Assembly: GCA_023052935.1 (NCBI GenBank)
Contig: CM041294.1
Span: 21,414,635-21,478,634 of the forward strand
DNA length: 64,000 bases
Reading direction: 5' to 3'
DNA from: Piezodorus guildinii
Taxonomy: Eukaryota > Arthropoda > Insecta > Hemiptera > Pentatomidae
Shown: positions 21,310 through 32,025 of the stretch, in pieces
Layout of the letters: the number at the start of each line of letters is the position of its first letter
Position numbering within the stretch: the stretch's first letter is position 1
Notes under the pieces: model-generated
Told to the model about the DNA's origin: nothing
What the model saw: the letters and a program-made list of their open reading frames with translations, nothing else
Database searches by the model: none
Program-made: the position numbers and the translations under genes

Positions 21310-21354
21310 GGCGCCGACGTTTCGGCCTAAATTATAGGACTTCTTCAGGGCGTT
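21310..21354 (-). ncRNA. Hammerhead ribozyme-like motif
   Basis: On the minus strand, ACGCC is followed by the core CTGAAGA, a stem-loop (CCTA..TAGG with loop taatt), GAAA, then CGTC and GGCG. CGCC and GGCG can pair as helix I, CCUA and UAGG as helix II, and the ACGU palindrome after GAAA is the very short helix III seen in minimal type I hammerheads of Penelope-like elements. The cleavage site would follow GUC. All core nucleotides of the consensus (CUGANGA ... GAAA ... UH) are present. No activity is shown. Confidence 0.6.
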
Positions 21355-21860
21355 TGAAGGAGAGTCTCAGAACAATCGTTAGAGGAAAAAGAAGTGTCTT
21401 TTTTGCTGTTCCATATATTAGTGATACGTAAGTCCAAATTGGTTTCAGTAAGTATGTGTAAGTGTTCATTTTCTGTTTTAATCTTGCACGTCTTGAAGTG
21501 AGTGTAAAAGTTTTTTTTTCAGTCTTTTGTTTAACGTTATTTGTATTTTCTTGATGTGTGGGCCCCATGTCATTCTTTTGTCTAATGTCAAACCGAGATA
21601 TCTGATTGTGCCTGTATGCGGAATGTGGGTATTGTCAAGATATGCTGTAGGGCAGGTTTTATGGCGGAGAGTGAAAGTAATTTGTTGGAATTTGTCTTAG
21701 GTAAGTCGAATTTGTCTAAATTTGCAAAAATCGTGAAGTTGTGTTAAGTGGTGTTGTAATGTCTGTGAGTCGTATGTAGGATCGTAATGTTTTGTCGACG
21801 TTACTGTGAGAGTTTCAGAGAAGGTTGGCATGTCGCGTGTTAGTTCAATTTTTTATAAAT
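21355..21860 (-). pseudogene. Decayed Jockey-type LINE ORF2 C terminus
   Basis: Across frames the minus strand encodes LTLDKRMTWGPHIK-like and YTYLLKPIWTYVSLIYGTA segments. These match the LINE-B ORF2 C-terminal region (LTFDRRMTWGPHIKK, YTYLLKPIWSYASQIFGAA). Several frameshifts and stops are present. It abuts the hammerhead-like motif. Confidence 0.75.
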
Positions 21861-21921
21861 TTATTGTTATTTTTTTGTTTAAATATTCTTTTGAAAGTAA
21901 ATTATTTTGTAATGGACATAC

Positions 21922-22080
21922 CCCGGTAATCCACCAGATTCCATGTGATTGGCGAGAGTGACGTCATCGCTCCAGACATCGAACTGCCACTTCCTCAAGC
22001 CAATGACTCCGCAGAGGACGTTACCAGTGTGGATTCCGATCCGCATGTCCACTTCCAAACCAGTCGCCTCTCTCACGAAT
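21922..22080 (-). CDS. Ac76E: Adenylyl cyclase exon: C1a catalytic core
   Basis: The exon has 52 codons: [19 protein letters not shown], then [18 protein letters not shown], then [15 protein letters not shown]. This is the most conserved part of class III adenylyl cyclase C1 domains, MR(I/V)G(I/V)H(S/T)G.VLCG(V/I)(L/I)G...(W/F)(Q/K)(Y/F)DVWS.DV.(L/I)AN.ME. The [10 protein letters not shown] variant is closest to vertebrate ADCY2/4/7. The acceptor is ccttgcag and the donor gtatgt. Both phases agree with the neighbouring exons. Confidence 0.97.
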
Positions 22081-22312
22081 CTGCAAGGAATCATTATAAT
22101 AATTATTTAAATAATTTCATACTATAACTCCATTACATAATATAATTTAATCATCATACAGGGTATTGAATGTTCTTTAAAATCCTTACAAAAATGTATT
22201 CACATTTATTTTGTAAATGTTTGGGGGTTCCTTCCATATCTACACGACTTATTGTTAAATAAAAGTCTATTATAAATCTTCTTTTCTTTACTTATTTTAT
22301 AATGTCGTTATA

Positions 22313-23410
22313 AAAAAAAAAAATCTGGTGTGGGCCACACACGTCATTCACTTACCTCCATTTTTAAAATCAATGAAAGAATTTTCAAATACAGTGAGAG
22401 ATAAAAATACGTGAAACTATTAAATAATTAATTACATCGAATTGATATAGAAACATGTATTTATTAAAAAATCAATTATATTATTATCTAAAATAAACGT
22501 TAGTTTTATGTTCATTCCATCACTCTCTATTAACTTTTAAAAGCTAAAAGTATGAGATAATATTTTTTCTAAAATCTTTATCTTCCCAACGGTATATAAT
22601 ACATGTATATTACTGCTCTTATGTTCAAAAACGAAAAATTGCATTAAAAAAATAACTCATCCATAAAGACCTTAATGTCCCATATGTTGCTGATTTGGCC
22701 CGTACGAGGTATCAATCCTTCCATGACAAACTCCATTCCCACCCTAATCCTTTCGTTTCAATCCTTTCTTCCTCTTCAATTCCTGACAATCCTCCGAGGC
22801 GTCTGAAAAGGAGATGGCCCCGGGACCTTCTAGTTTAGAATATTTTTAGAGTTCTTCCATTGGGAAGCTTCTCTACATGTGTTTCATGGCTTTTTTATGT
22901 TTCATTCAAATTTACATGTTGTATTACTTGTTATACAGTTGTAAATTCCAATAAATAAATATATAAAAAAAAAAAAAAAAAAAAAATATTTTTTCTGTTT
23001 TCTCCTTAAGTTGGATATCGAATTTATTCAATTTATATATTTACCTGTTTTTCATCAGCGTTAACAAGATAATATAGTTATTTTTATTGAATCTATAAAA
23101 TTAAAGGTACTTTAGAGGAAGAAAATTTAAAATATCGGTATTTAAGCCCTGTCAGACCATTTTAATCATAATGAGACCTACATGATAATAAAGTCCATTA
23201 AATATTACATCGATATAGCGAGTTTAATCAACATCGTCGGAACCGTTTTTGAGAAAATCGAAAAAAAGTGCAAAACGCTAGGTATAAAGAGGCTCTTCTG
23301 TTAAGCTCATTTTGATGAAAAAGGTTTTGTAACGTCTAGGGCGTATATTTGTCTTAAATATGAAATTTCAGTTTCATAGGACTTACCGTTTCCGCCCGGG
23401 AGTTACCACA

Positions 23411-23441
<31 letters not shown>

Positions 23442-23592
23442 CAACACACAGACACACACACAGACCTTTTTGCGGGACTTGGTTATTTGGACTCAGGGAA
23501 CCCTAAAACGTGTGTTTCCTTTGAAAACTGGAATTCGGAAATTTTCACGATCGCAATACTTCCCCTTACTATATATAGTAAGTGAAAGTCAA
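22313..23592 (+). repeat. R repeat copy 1, near full length
   Basis: It starts at aatctggtgtgggccacaca (22322) and ends cttactatatatagtaagtg, then aaagt. It contains the family's GC-rich box (accgtttccgcccgggagtt) and a (CA)n tract at 23403-23465. A LINE-C 3' end (22660-22980) is inserted in it; removing that leaves about 960 bp. The sequence gactttcacttac occurs near one end, and its reverse complement forms the other end. No coding capacity is seen. Confidence 0.8.
22660..22985 (+). pseudogene. LINE-C 3' end inserted in R repeat
   Basis: The ORF2 C terminus is recognisable (VADLAR..YQSFHDKLHSH, SSIPDNPPRRLKRRW, with a stop at 22837-22839). A 3' UTR (gaagcttctctacatgtgtt ... tacagttgtaaattccaata) and a long poly(A) follow. 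The copy is 5'-truncated. The 3' UTR matches the copy at 8701-9245 on the opposite strand and the one at the window's right edge. Confidence 0.85.
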
Positions 23593-23599
23593 AAAATTA

Positions 23600-24430
23600 T
23601 GCGAATAACTTAAAATCGAAAATTCCAATTTTCTCAAATTTCTTAAAGTATTCCAGCATTGAAACTTTAAATAACAAAATACATAACAACATTGTATTTC
23701 ATGGAAAGGAATTTTTTTACGAAAGATATATTGCTCAGAAAATAGAAGCCATCAGTTTCAATAACGGCCCGAAGGAGAAACATCTTTCAGCTTGTTTTCA
23801 TTAAAAAGATAATTTACAAAGAAAATTAACATTCTTTCGTGAATATATTCATCTTTCGATTTTGAATTTTAATCAATAATTTAAAATAGCAAAAAAATAT
23901 GAGGCGAATATATCTTCCGTCATTGTGTAAGGGTCATTCATTTATTTTATTAATAAATAAAATAAATACAGATAAGATACATCTTCATAATTTTTTTTTA
24001 AGAGTACTTCTGATATAATTCATTACATTTGTTTCCCTTTAAATGAGGAAAATAAGGATGAATTTACTAAAGCTTTGTAATAAAACCATGAAAAGTATGT
24101 AGAAAATCTATTTGACATATTATTCAAAACCTAAAACCGGTTAGAATCAAGTAAATTATCCTATAATAAATAAAAAAATATATGAGTAAAATAAATTATA
24201 AAACTTGTGTTCCTTAAGTATACGTCGGATGACTCCTGTAGATTAAATGGTGTGATTTGTTGATTTTATGTGCTTATGTTAACTAACTAAAAAAGTTAAA
24301 ATTGGCGAAGTATATACAATTTTACGCCTTACACATCTTTCATTCCTCTTAAAACTATTAATTTGTATATGTTCAGTTCAGAATAGGATCGACATGTTAC
24401 GAAGAAAAATTTTAAAGAAATACATTTTTA
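23600..24430. other. AT-rich intronic DNA
   Basis: No coding signal or recognised repeat between two R copies. Confidence 0.5.
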
Positions 24431-24433
24431 ATT

Positions 24434-24864
24434 ACAAAAATCTGGTGCGGGCAACACACGACTTTCACTTACTCTCATTTTTAAAATCAATGAAATAATT
24501 TTCAAATACAGTTAATGATAATTATAATAATAATTAATAATAACCCGAGGGTTCAATGCCGATACCACCAAATTCCGCCTACACAGACTCGTCCAATGTT
24601 CACCGTTCAAGCCCAAGCCCCCGAGACCAGCCTTAACGCAATCCACCCATCTACGCTTCGGCCTACCTTTCGGACGCCTACCAGTCGAATCAGCGAATAC
24701 CATCGAGCCCAACAACTTTTATTATTTAACAAACATATGTTTTTATTGAAATAAAAAAACAACAACAATTTAATTGTATCTTTCAATGTATTTACAAATT
24801 CTTAAATTGATTTTAACAACGGAAGAAAGTGAAAGTCGTGTGTTGCGCGCACCAGATTTTTTAT
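24434..24864. repeat. Two R termini in inverted orientation around a LINE tail
   Basis: The R end ctggtgcgggcaacacacga lies at about 24440. Its reverse complement (gtgaaagtcgtgtgttgcgc) lies near 24830-24850. A LINE-E tail lies between them. The internal R sequence is mostly missing. Confidence 0.7.
24515..24720 (-). pseudogene. LINE-E 3' tail
   Basis: The minus-strand frame reads MVFADSTGRRPKGRPKRRWV, then KAGLGGLGLNGEHW, then an (ATT)n-like tail. This is the C terminus of a LINE polyprotein (GRPKRRW..), shared with 42045-42225 and 59000-59660. Confidence 0.75.
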
Positions 24865-24869
24865 TATTA

Positions 24870-25414
24870 TTATTTTTTATTTTTTTGACATTCAATAGAA
24901 TTGTGAAAAAAAAATAGCAGATTGTAATATTTAAAAATATAATAATTATGACACCTACTATAAAATGAGAGATCGGTGTGTGATAAATGATTTATTCGAT
25001 AATAGGTATTTGCATTATCTGTGGTAAATAATTTCACCATAGTAATTCAAGGAATATTACTAAATACATTTATGGAGCATTTGAAGTAGTTTGATTTGAT
25101 TTAGTATCTAGGAGGGAAGTCAATTCGGGTGTGCTGTGAATATAAATCACATTATTTTGCAAATAGAGTTTATAGTTCCTTCGATTTGAGTTGATGGTTG
25201 TTGTGATAAACATTTTGATAACTACCGTAATGTTTACTATAATTTATTGTACTATGAAAAGTATATAACCATGAAGGAAAATATGAAGGTTATAATTCTA
25301 ACTAAGAGTTATTTTATTCCACAAGATATTTCTTAATCCTTTGCAGCCTTTTTTTTTTTAAGGTAATAATGCCATTAAATTGAATAAAGACTTTCAGATG
25401 TAATTATTTATGTA

Positions 25415-25415
<1 letters not shown>
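24870..25415. other. AT-rich intronic DNA
   Basis: No gene or repeat recognised. Confidence 0.5.

Positions 25416-25477
<62 letters not shown>
25416..25477. repeat. (TA)n microsatellite
   Basis: About 30 uninterrupted TA units leading into the Helitron-like repeat. Confidence 0.95.
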
Positions 25478-25482
<5 letters not shown>

Positions 25483-26273
25483 AAAGAAAGTGCCATTTTA
25501 CATGATTTTCTGGTCATCGCAGTTTCTCAAAAACGACTTTGGTAGTCAAGTTGAAATTTCTCCTGGAGGTTCGTCTTGCCGTCTAGATGTGCCGAGGCTG
25601 GGTTTGGGAAAATTCGTCCTCTAAGTGATTCGAAAAAATATTTTTCTAAAACGTAAAACAAAATTGGTTTTTGAATAACTCAAAAACTATACGCATCCTC
25701 ATAAACTATAAGTACTCATTTGAATGACAATTAAATTTTAACTACCAAGAAACAAAATCGTCTTAATCCGATCTGTATTAGCATAGATACTAAAATACTT
25801 ATAACAAATATATTTAGGTATATTTCGTTTCATAGCCATGTTTCGTGTGTAGGTTTTTATCAAATTCATATGTTTCATTGTTGTTCTGAATCCTAAAAAA
25901 AATGCGAGCTTATTCAGTTGGAAGGGTACATCCCGGAGTGCAAAATATACGCATTTATGTTACATAGAAGTTACGATGGTATAGAATGATAATGTTTTAA
26001 AGCAAAAATGTCAGTATTAGATAATCACGGGTATGGCTGCTTGCTATTGGTATGTTGTTGTAGATTAAACTGAATAAAATTAATATCTGACAATCAACAA
26101 TAGTCATTTATTTTTCATTCGTAGACATAGTTAAAACTTTAACTCACTGGTATCTGAGGTATATTTATATTGTATAACCTCACCGGAGACAGTTAATATC
26201 AACAACATTCTTAATTCGCAGCAATTAAAAAAAAAAAATGTAATAGTCGCGTGCAAAGCCGCGAGGTACAGAT
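25478..26273 (+). repeat. Helitron-like non-autonomous repeat, complete unit
   Basis: It begins tttataaaagaaagtgccat and ends gcaaagccgcgaggtacaga followed by tagt. The start (TA..TTTATAAA.G.AAGT) and end (GC.AAGCCGCG..(A)CAG.TAGT) resemble the termini of short Helitron-derived repeats common in insects, which end CTRR before T. No protein is encoded. A second unit starts immediately after it in the same orientation. Confidence 0.6.
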
Positions 26274-26627
26274 AGTATATTTATAAAAGAAAGTCCAATT
26301 TCACGAGATTTTCTGGTCATCGCATTATCTCAAAAACGATTATGGTTGTGAAGTTGAATTCTTTCCTGGAGGTTCGCCTTACTGTCTAAATGGGCAATAA
26401 GACTGGGTTCACGAAAATTCTCCCTCTAAGTGGTGGAAAAAAAAATGTTTTTCTAAAACGTAAAAAAAAATTGGTTTTCGAATAACTTACAAACTATATG
26501 TCTCCTAAAAAATTATTAGTACTCATTTTAACGATAATCGAATTTTTAACTGCCTGGAAGCAAAATTGCTTTAATTTGACATATATAAGCAATGATACCT
26601 AAATATTTATGACAAATATATCTAAGC
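26274..26627 (+). repeat. Helitron-like repeat, second unit, truncated
   Basis: The sequence parallels the first 350 bp of 25478-26273 (ttttctggtcatcgca, tcctggaggttcg, aaaaactat). It breaks off at about 26627, where the M1 mariner coding sequence starts. Confidence 0.8.
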
Positions 26628-27292
26628 ATATTGAGTATGCTGCTAGAAATATTTGCAAGGCGTTTGGGGAAGGGAGTGTTAATGAACGGACCATTCGCCG
26701 TTGGTTTGCTAAGTTTTCAGCTGGGGATACCGACTTGGAAGACTTGCCCCGAGGAAGACCTCCGTCTGTAATAGACAACGACGTCCTCAAACATGCAGTA
26801 GAAGGAAACCCCTACCAAACAGTTAAAGGACTCTCAGCACAACTAAATGCAAGTGCATCTACCGTTTCCAGACATTTAAAGTGTATTGGGGAAGTAAAAA
26901 AGCTCGATACATGGGTACCTCATGATCTCACTGAGCGGCAGCAAGACCCCAATGTTTCAAAACATACCGTGAAAAAATTGAAAAACTGGGCTACGCACCC
27001 AGCATATTCTCCCGACTCGTCTCCAACAGATTACCACCTGTTCAGGAATTTAGACAACTTCGTCAAAGGAAAACTTTTTGAAAATGATGAAGTGAAAAGT
27101 GCGTTTTCAGATTTTGTTTCACTTCAAAGCTCAGAGTTTTTCAGATCGGGGATAAAAAAGTTGGTGTCCCGTTGGGAAAAATGTGTAGAAAAAGAAGGTA
27201 AATACTTCGAATAAAATTATCTTGTTTTCATATCGTATTTTTAATAAAAATCCTTTACCTTGAAAACGGAAATTTCATGTGACACAACCGTA
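26628..27292 (+). pseudogene. M1 mariner transposase remnant, copy b
   Basis: The frame is open from the first helix-turn-helix (AARNICKAFGEGSVNERTIR) through LPRGRPPSVIDNDVLKHAVE and the second helix-turn-helix (GLSAQLNASASTVSRHLK) to LTERQQ. It then passes directly to DPNVSKHTVKKLKNW and the C-terminal YSPDSSPTDYHLFRNL, ending GKYFE. The internal deletion removes the first two catalytic Asp residues, and SPDL has become SPDS. The open frame is 26609-27214, of which the first codons belong to the flanking repeat. The 3' terminal repeat (gaaatttcatgtgacacaac) is present; the 5' end is lost. Confidence 0.88.
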
Positions 27293-27689
27293 TATAATAT
27301 ACTTAAATTCTTGATTCGGTTATTGCCAAGCCAAATATAGTTGGAATGAAAGGTAAGCCCTAAAATTTTGAGAAGGGGGGTGTTTTTTTTGTTTAGTTTT
27401 TTGACGAATACAAAGGTTCATAATTGAAAATAATAAACTAAAATATTTGCTGTATGTTTGCTAATGTCTATCCGATTTCGACTGTATTTAAAAAAAAAAT
27501 TATATTATGTTTGAAATGACTGTTTCAAATAATCTCGGTTTAGTTTTTTGAGAAATAAGAAAATTTGCAGATGACTTTACTTAAAATGGCTGCAAACTTC
27601 AACATGGTGCGAATCTTTTAATACTGTTTTTTTTTTTTCAGTAATTATTATCGTTTTTTTGAGAAATTTAACTTATAGGTAATTATAAA

Positions 27690-28165
27690 ATTTGAGCTCA
27701 AAACGTTCGTTTAATGAGTAAGGTTTGTGATTCGAATACAAACTCAAAAGCATTTGAGAGATGCAGGAAATATGGGGAGCAAAGAGAAGCTATGGTTCCT
27801 CTAGAAACAGAGGCCATGTTTTTTCAACAGTCAGATAACAAATTTTTTTTTTATGATCAAGCAGTTCTTTAATAACGCTCAGTGCAAAATATAGAAAAAA
27901 AAATCACTTCACAGAATTTATTTTAATGTTAATAGTGTTATTATTTTATTTTTTCTATCTCTTTTGAGTTAGCTTCCTCTCTCATTTACATTCTTTTATA
28001 TTATTCTCTATCTACTTCATTAATTGATACTTTTTTAATTATTTTTGGTTCCGTAACATACGTTTTTATTAAACTGTGGCAAACACGTATTGACCATATT
28101 GGAATTGGTGTCAAGTCTTGACGGTCACTTGTATATATATATATAAAAAAAATAAATAAAAAAAC
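27690..28165 (+). pseudogene. LINE 3' end, second copy of the 7345-7835 family
   Basis: Nucleotide sequence (gagcaaagagaagctatggtt, ccatgtttttt, ggttccgtaacata, ctgtggcaaacacgtattgac) parallels 7450-7800. The Cys/His tail is no longer open. It ends in (TA)n and poly(A). Confidence 0.65.
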
Positions 28166-28169
28166 CAGC

Positions 28170-28980
28170 CAACTTAAAAAAAAAAAAATAAAAACATTTA
28201 AAATACTGATTTCAAACTACATAGATTTTTTCATCTTATAAATCATATAATTATAGATGATATCTTAATTATTATAAATATGCTTATGAAAAACTTGTCG
28301 GCAATTTCGAAAGGAAGCGATGGATAAAAATCTCGAGTTGATATTAACATACTGGAGAGATCTCTCCCTTATATTCCAAATATAAAAAAAACAGAACATA
28401 TAATTTGGGAGACAAGCCATGGGTTGACAGTTTTTTTTTTCTGAAATCTGATCTATTTGTTTATACTCATTCATACTTTATTTGTCCATCTATTCATTAT
28501 TTTTTTCGGGGAGGTTTATGGTTTTTTAGGTTTATGGAAACAATAAACCTAAATTAACAATAAGCCCTTCATAAAGAAAAATAAATAAGGGCGGTAATAA
28601 AAAGTAGAAAATTGAATTAGACTAAGAAATAAAAACAACCTATTTTATAATTTCATTATATCTAGAGAAATGATATTTCCAAGACTCATAAAGACATTAT
28701 GTTCCGCGCTATCTTCTTCCGGAAGAGATTTCAACTTGCTAGGTCAACCCAGGGCATGACTTCTCTAAATGAAAACGTAAAACTTTATAACTTGTGCTTT
28801 CACAATATGATGCCACCCACAGTGATATCATATTATGTGATCATTAGGTAACAAGTCTTGAAGAAATTTAAAAATTATTTTTATTACGTTCTTATATGAA
28901 ACACAATTATTTTAAATGATAAAGTGTAATTATTTGTTAGCTCTTCTTTAAAGTTGTAATGACTTATTTATTTGTTTTAA
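28170..28980. other. AT-rich intronic DNA
   Basis: No coding signal or family-level repeat recognised. Confidence 0.5.
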
Positions 28981-28984
28981 ATTC

Positions 28985-29215
28985 TGTTATAAAATTGAGT
29001 TCTTCTCCAAAACTCTACGTATTTTTCGGAGTCCTGTTGAATTTTACAAAGAGCTACGCCCGTATTTAGCTGCCTTCTCATTGCGGTATATTCTGGACAT
29101 TCTACAAGTCCTTATGACACCACATTTTGAGCATATAGGGGCTTCTTACTCACGAAGAAGGTAGCGGTAAGGGAACTGGCAATATCCTATCCTTAGGTGG
29201 CATAGAATTGTTTCC
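28985..29215 (-). pseudogene. LINE tail downstream of RNase H
   Basis: The minus strand reads LRIGYCQFPYRYLLRE-stop-EAPICSKCGV, then after a frame change VECPEYTAMRRQLNTGVALC. This is the RIG(H)...(T)H.YLL...(A)P.C..C.......ILL.C..Y...R pattern of the C-terminal tail in I- and R1-like LINEs. One stop and one frameshift are visible. It abuts an R repeat. Confidence 0.65.
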
Positions 29216-29216
29216 T

Positions 29217-29725
29217 CCTTTTTACTTTCACTTACTATATATAGTAAGGGAAAGTATTGCGATCGTGAAAATTTTCGAATTCCTGTTTTCAACGGAAATA
29301 CACATTTTAGGGTCCCCTGAGTCCAAATAGCCAAGTCCCGCAAAAAGGTCTGTGTGTGTGTGTGTGTGTGAGTGGTAACTCCCGGGCGAAAACGAAAAGT
29401 TCTATGAAACTGAAATTTAATATTTTCTTCCCCTAAAGTACCTTTAATTTTGTAGATTCTATAAAAATAACTATATTATCTCGTTACCACTGATGAAAAA
29501 CAGGTAAATATATAAGTTGAATGAATTCTATACCCAACTAAAGGAGAAAACAGAAAAAAATATTTTTTTAATGCAATTTTTTGCTTTTGAACATAAGAGC
29601 AGTAATATACATGTATGATATACCGTTGGAAAGCTACAGACTTTAGAAAAAATATTATCATATACTCAAGCTTTTAAAAGTTAATAGAAAGTGATGAAAA
29701 GAAGATAAAACTTACTGATTATTTA
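29217..29725 (-). repeat. R repeat copy, internally deleted
   Basis: In reverse orientation it begins tttcacttactatatatagt, with a (GT)n tract at 29350-29372. It skips from the GC-rich box to the aaagtacctttaattttgta segment, losing the middle. It stops near taaaacttactgattatt before the other terminus. Confidence 0.75.
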
Positions 29726-29729
29726 TTTA

Positions 29730-30518
29730 TTTAATACTGCACAATTAATAGATCTCATACTTGCTTATAATACAGTCCATGATGATTTCTAAATTGCTTA
29801 TTCTAAACCTCAAAATGCTACGATAAAAATAAAAACGTGAACTTTAGCCTGTTCATATAGGAGAGTTATAAACCTCATTGATAGTGTTCAGGGTGTATTA
29901 AGATAAGCCATCGGTAGGTTATATACCGCAAACGATCATCACTTATTTTTTATTCGACTCGATATAAATGATTTAATTTCTTATATCCTTGGCTTTCATT
30001 AATATTTCATAGCTAACTGAAATAATCATAGTACACCTTTTTTGCTCATTAAGAGAATATGATGATGGTCCGAGTAAATTTACTAAGTGCACATAAAGGT
30101 TTTTCTCTCAATTACTTTGCAAGATGTTCTTGTTACTTAGTATATTACCTATAAGTAACAAGAACACTCATATGATATGATATAAACACTTTTTTTTTAC
30201 TTTATCGCTAGAAATATGTGATGTAGTTTATTCATCTTGATTGTAATAAAAAGGGACTTAAATAAGGATATCAAATTATTTCTCCGATCTGGCGTAACCA
30301 TTTTTGGCAGAATAAATAATTATCTGTTACAGCTGGTTTTGAACGAGTCCGAAAAACGGTGACTTATTGAGTTGCTAAGTTTTCAAGAATCATAACCATA
30401 AGAAATGTTACTTGATTTTGATCGTATTTGATACCTCCAAATATTATTCTTTTATTCTAGAGTGTGTAGCGCCAACATCATAGAATAATCATCAAGGACT
30501 ATGTCATATATGCTAGGG
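29730..30518. other. Intronic DNA with a small hairpin
   Basis: Perfect 15-bp inverted arms (tgttcttgttactta and its complement) lie at 30125-30139 and 30152-30166. Nothing else is recognised. Confidence 0.6.
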
Positions 30519-30721
30519 TGTCCCATAATTTTTTTCTAGTAGGTTTCAACAAATGGGTAAATAGGGTGTAATTAGGCTTCCTAAGAGATGGGAAAAGGTT
30601 ATAAGAATAAAGAATAACGCTTCATATGTAGCATAGAAAATTAACCTTAAAAAATAGATATACACTATTAATACCGCATAAAAAAAAATGGTAAATATTA
30701 AAAAACGATTAAAATTATTAC
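30519..30721. repeat. Direct repeat D, left copy
   Basis: About 200 bp (tagtaggt.tcaacaaat.gg ... accgcataaaaaaa ... cgattaaaattattact) shared with 31281-31490. The two copies bracket an R element. Confidence 0.8.
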
Positions 30722-31280
30722 TTACGCCCGAGACGTTGCATAACCTTTTTCATCAAAATGAGCTTACCAGAAGAGTCACTTTATACCATGCATTTTGCAC
30801 CTTTTTTCGATTTTCTCAAAAACGGTTCCGACGATTTTGATTAAACTCGCTATAACGATGTAAAATTTAATGGACTTTAATATCATTTAGGTTTCTTTCG
30901 GATAAAAATGGTCAGACATGGCTTAAATGCCGATATTTTAAATTTTCTTTCTATAAAGTACCTTTCATTTTGTTGATTCTATAATGAATGAATTCGATAC
31001 CCAACTAAAGGAGAAAACTGAAAAAATATTTTTTTATGCAATTTTTAGTTTTTAAACATAAGAACAGTAATATACATGTATGATATACCGCTGGAAAGCC
31101 AAAGATTTTAGAAAAAATATTATCTTATACTCAAGCTTTTAAAAGTTAATAGAGAGTGATGAAAAGAAGATAAAACTAACTGATTATTTTAGATAACAAT
31201 GATAACTGTACTTGAAAATTCTTTCATTGATTTTTAAAATGGAGGTAAGTGAAAGTCGTGTGTTGCCCGCACCAGATTTT
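30722..31280 (-). repeat. R repeat copy, truncated
   Basis: In reverse orientation it starts at cgcccgagacgttgcataac and runs to the family terminus gtcgtgtgttgcccgcacca, then gatttttt. The (CA)n half is missing. Confidence 0.8.
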
Positions 31281-31490
31281 TTGCTAGTAGGTCTCAACAA
31301 ATAGGTAAAGAGGGTGTAATTAGGCTTCCTAAGAGATGGAAAAAGTTTATAAGAATAAAGTATAACGCTTCATATGTAGCATAGAAAATCAACCTTAAAA
31401 AATAGATATCCACTATTGATACCGCATAAAAAAATAAAAAATAAAATAAAATAAATGGATAATAGTAAAAAACGATTAAAATTATTACTC
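31281..31490. repeat. Direct repeat D, right copy
   Basis: Repeat of 30519-30721 with a few substitutions and a longer A-rich tract. Confidence 0.8.
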
Positions 31491-31925
31491 AATGGTTTAT
31501 TATTTCCGAATAACTATAATATGGTATTACAACTTATATCGCTTATATACATAGTATTAAATATATGAAAGAGTTTAAGAAAGACAGCAACAATATAAAT
31601 TTATATTCAAAGACAATTAGCAATCACAACTACTAAGTGCAAAATACTATATATTCGCAATTTCTATACCGATTTCAATGATTCTTTTTTTATTTTGTAA
31701 GGTTTCGCAGGTTTCCTATCCATTATAATTTTTTATTTAGCTTTTTTTGTGTTGATAAATTCGGCTGTCAAACGGATATTTTATTATGCGTTATTTGGGT
31801 CCCATGTATCTTGAAACGTAAGACCTCAGATTTTGAGAGAGATTATTTTTCTTAGTCGATTACAAAGATTTTTCATAGTATGCCATATAATCAAAACAAG
31901 AAAAAACTTATGAAATACCCTTTGT

Positions 31926-32025
31926 NNNNNNNNNNNNNNNNNNNNNNNNNNNNNNNNNNNNNNNNNNNNNNNNNNNNNNNNNNNNNNNNNNNNNNNNNNN
32001 NNNNNNNNNNNNNNNNNNNNNNNNN
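31926..32025. other. Assembly gap (100 N)
   Basis: Exactly 100 undetermined bases, the conventional size for a gap of unknown length. Apparent reading frames crossing it are artefacts. Confidence 1.

Noticed and set aside
23403..23465. (CA)n tracts considered as a possible CRISPR-like or regulatory array
   Set aside because: They are simple microsatellites at a fixed place inside R repeats. There are no spacers.
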